A DNA stretch of 64,000 bases from Magnetovibrio sp. GTDB taxonomy: Bacteria > Pseudomonadota > Alphaproteobacteria > Rhodospirillales > Casp-alpha2. Positions 62,975 through 64,000 of this stretch are shown here, piece after piece. Numbering within the stretch: position 1 is the first letter of the stretch; each line of letters begins with the position of its first letter. The stretch is taken from positions 1-64,000 of the forward strand of contig PBKU01000055.1 of assembly GCA_002722175.1 (NCBI GenBank), in the 5' to 3' direction. The notes beneath the pieces were generated by a model, which worked only from the letters and a program-made list of their open reading frames with translations, had not been told where the DNA came from and did no database searches. A program made the translations under genes and the position numbers.

Positions 62975-63799
62975 TCAATAGATAGTATTCTCTTCAATTT
63001 TTCTTATATCGTCTTCGTTCAGGCTAAAATCACGTATTTCAAGATCATCTGCCATATGAGTTGCATTGCTTGTTCCTGTTAAGGGGATTATCCCTAATTG
63101 GTATGCAAATCGGAAAATAATTTGACTGGGCGTACGTTGGTATTGTTGTGCAATTTGTTTCAGGAAAGAACTCTGAACGATTTTATGATTGGCGGTTAGA
63201 AGAGAAAAACCTTGATATGTGAGGTTATTTTTCTGGCAAAAAATTCGGATGTCACGATCCCATTTTCTTGATGCAAAACAGCGATTTTGGACAAATTTTG
63301 GCCTTATTCTTGCCCCTTTCATTAAAAGCCTCAGCTGTTCAAGGCTTATATTGCTTATTCCAAGTGCTTTGACTTTTCCATTGTCAAATAGTGATTCCAT
63401 GGCTGCCCAGGCTTTCCAGTCCTCTTCGCTTAACCCAACGCCAATAGACGGTCCGTGAAGAATATATGAGTCTATAAAATCCCTCCGCAGGTGCTTTAAG
63501 GAATTGACAAATGACTGCTGAACTTGCTCGGATACCGGGGCGTCAGGCTCATAGGGCAAACGCTGATCCTGGCCACCAATATGGGTAAATTTCGTTTGAA
63601 GGAACAATCTTTTGCGCGAGCCGTTTGTTTTTGAAAGAAATTCACTTATTGCTTCACCTACTGCACTTTCATTATAATGTTTTCGCTGATTTGCCGTGTC
63701 AATACCTAGAAACCCTTTCCTTAGTGCAAGTAAAACCAGTGATTTTGTTTTATCTTCTTTCCAAGCCGTTCCGTATATGAAGTCAGGGGAGTTTTTCAT
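62975..63799 (-). CDS. Aldo/keto reductase
   Basis: 274-residue NADPH-dependent carbonyl reductase with the TIM-barrel motif FLGIDTANQRKHYNESAVGEAI (catalytic Asp and the His-Tyr neighbours), LQTKFTHIG (catalytic Lys) and SYILHGPSIG. The usual catalytic Tyr is expected in the NQRKHYNES stretch and is present. The C-terminus IIPLTGTSNATHMADDL binds cofactor. Role in the neighbouring pathway unknown. Confidence 0.88.
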   Translation of the reverse strand: MKNSPDFIYGTAWKEDKTKSLVLLALRKGFLGIDTANQRKHYNESAVGEAISEFLSKTNGSRKRLFLQTKFTHIGGQDQRLPYEPDAPVSEQVQQSFVNSLKHLRRDFIDSYILHGPSIGVGLSEEDWKAWAAMESLFDNGKVKALGISNISLEQLRLLMKGARIRPKFVQNRCFASRKWDRDIRIFCQKNNLTYQGFSLLTANHKIVQSSFLKQIAQQYQRTPSQIIFRFAYQLGIIPLTGTSNATHMADDLEIRDFSLNEDDIRKIEENTIY

Positions 63800-63944
63800 T
63801 TGTGCCCTGTTTTGTTGCTTAGTCTAAAATCTTCCAGAATTTATTAACTTGTTTTTTTTTTTTGATGTATTTTATCATTTTATCTTATCGGGTTATTCAT
63901 CGTATTAAAAACATAAATATATTTGTGCCGTATGGAGAGTTATC

Positions 63945-64000
63945 GTGAGACTTATTGATCTTTCAATACCGATTGCCCATGGGGATGGGAGACTTGGGGT
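63945..64000 (+). CDS. Cyclase/kynurenine-formamidase family protein (3' end outside window)
   Basis: GTG at 63945 with GGAG about 8 bases upstream opens a frame that reads RLIDLSIPIAHGDGRLG to the window edge. The start resembles putative cyclases (PF04199) whose first strand is DLSxPI. Only 18 codons are visible, so the call is tentative. It is divergent from the aldo/keto reductase gene and may belong to the nitrogen-heterocycle pathway. Confidence 0.55.
   Translation, partial: MRLIDLSIPIAHGDGRLG

Noticed and set aside
1-64000. CRISPR arrays, IS elements, prophage or toxin-antitoxin systems
   Set aside because: No regularly spaced repeats, transposase or phage structural genes were seen. 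The RHH protein at 34254 has no toxin-like partner beside it.

Overview
The window looks like chromosomal DNA from a low-to-moderate GC alphaproteobacterium, probably an aquatic or marine heterotroph. The taxon is an inference. It rests on the hom-glpX-recJ order and the ThiS-ThiG fusion, which I associate with alphaproteobacteria, and on three TRAP transport systems, a betaine ABC transporter, a DUF1989 protein and an MttB-family protein. No plasmid, phage, IS element or CRISPR array is visible.

Layout. 0-10 kb is housekeeping: a ThiS-ThiG fusion (cut by the left edge), an RhlE-type helicase, an OmpA-domain lipoprotein, homoserine dehydrogenase, a GlpX-like protein that lacks most of its metal ligands, RecJ, a dCMP-deaminase-like protein and an intact class I fructose bisphosphatase. 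10-15.4 kb is a respiratory module: a CuA subunit II and a very divergent heme-copper oxidase subunit I with nitric-oxide-reductase-like active-site features, followed by a SafE/DsbD-like membrane protein and a convergent CcoI-type copper ATPase. 15.7-16.8 kb holds tRNA-Glu, whose 3' end is exactly duplicated 1,059 bp downstream around a methyltransferase gene, as expected for an att-flanked insertion or its remnant. 16.9-24.9 kb has a secreted hydrolase, an AT-rich betaine-type ABC transporter with an unusual fused permease, and a DctPQM TRAP transporter. 25-29.8 kb has a second RhlE, methylmalonate-semialdehyde dehydrogenase, a crotonase and a GFA-family protein.

30-35.6 kb is a sulfur cassette: a persulfide-dioxygenase-like MBL protein, a split YeeE/YedE transporter, a TusA-like carrier, three tiny membrane proteins (one of only 26 codons), three small DsrE/F/H-like proteins, a ribbon-helix-helix protein and a secreted two-domain rhodanese. 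Together they look like a route for importing, relaying and oxidising sulfane sulfur.

36-64 kb is catabolic and transport territory: a TAXI TRAP system, DUF1989 and CMD-family proteins, a second DctQM-P TRAP system, a Rieske oxygenase with its reductase, a TauD-type dioxygenase, an OCD/mu-crystallin-like protein and an MFS carrier. It ends in a nitrogen-heterocycle block: two amidohydrolases, an SsuABC/ThiY-like importer, hydantoinase, hydantoin racemase, N-carbamoyl-D-amino-acid hydrolase, flavin reductase, an MttB-like methyltransferase, an aldo/keto reductase and the start of a cyclase gene. The last block encodes a complete ring opening, racemisation and decarbamoylation series for a hydantoin-like compound whose identity cannot be read from the sequence.

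Functions are assigned from motifs read by eye. No database search was run.
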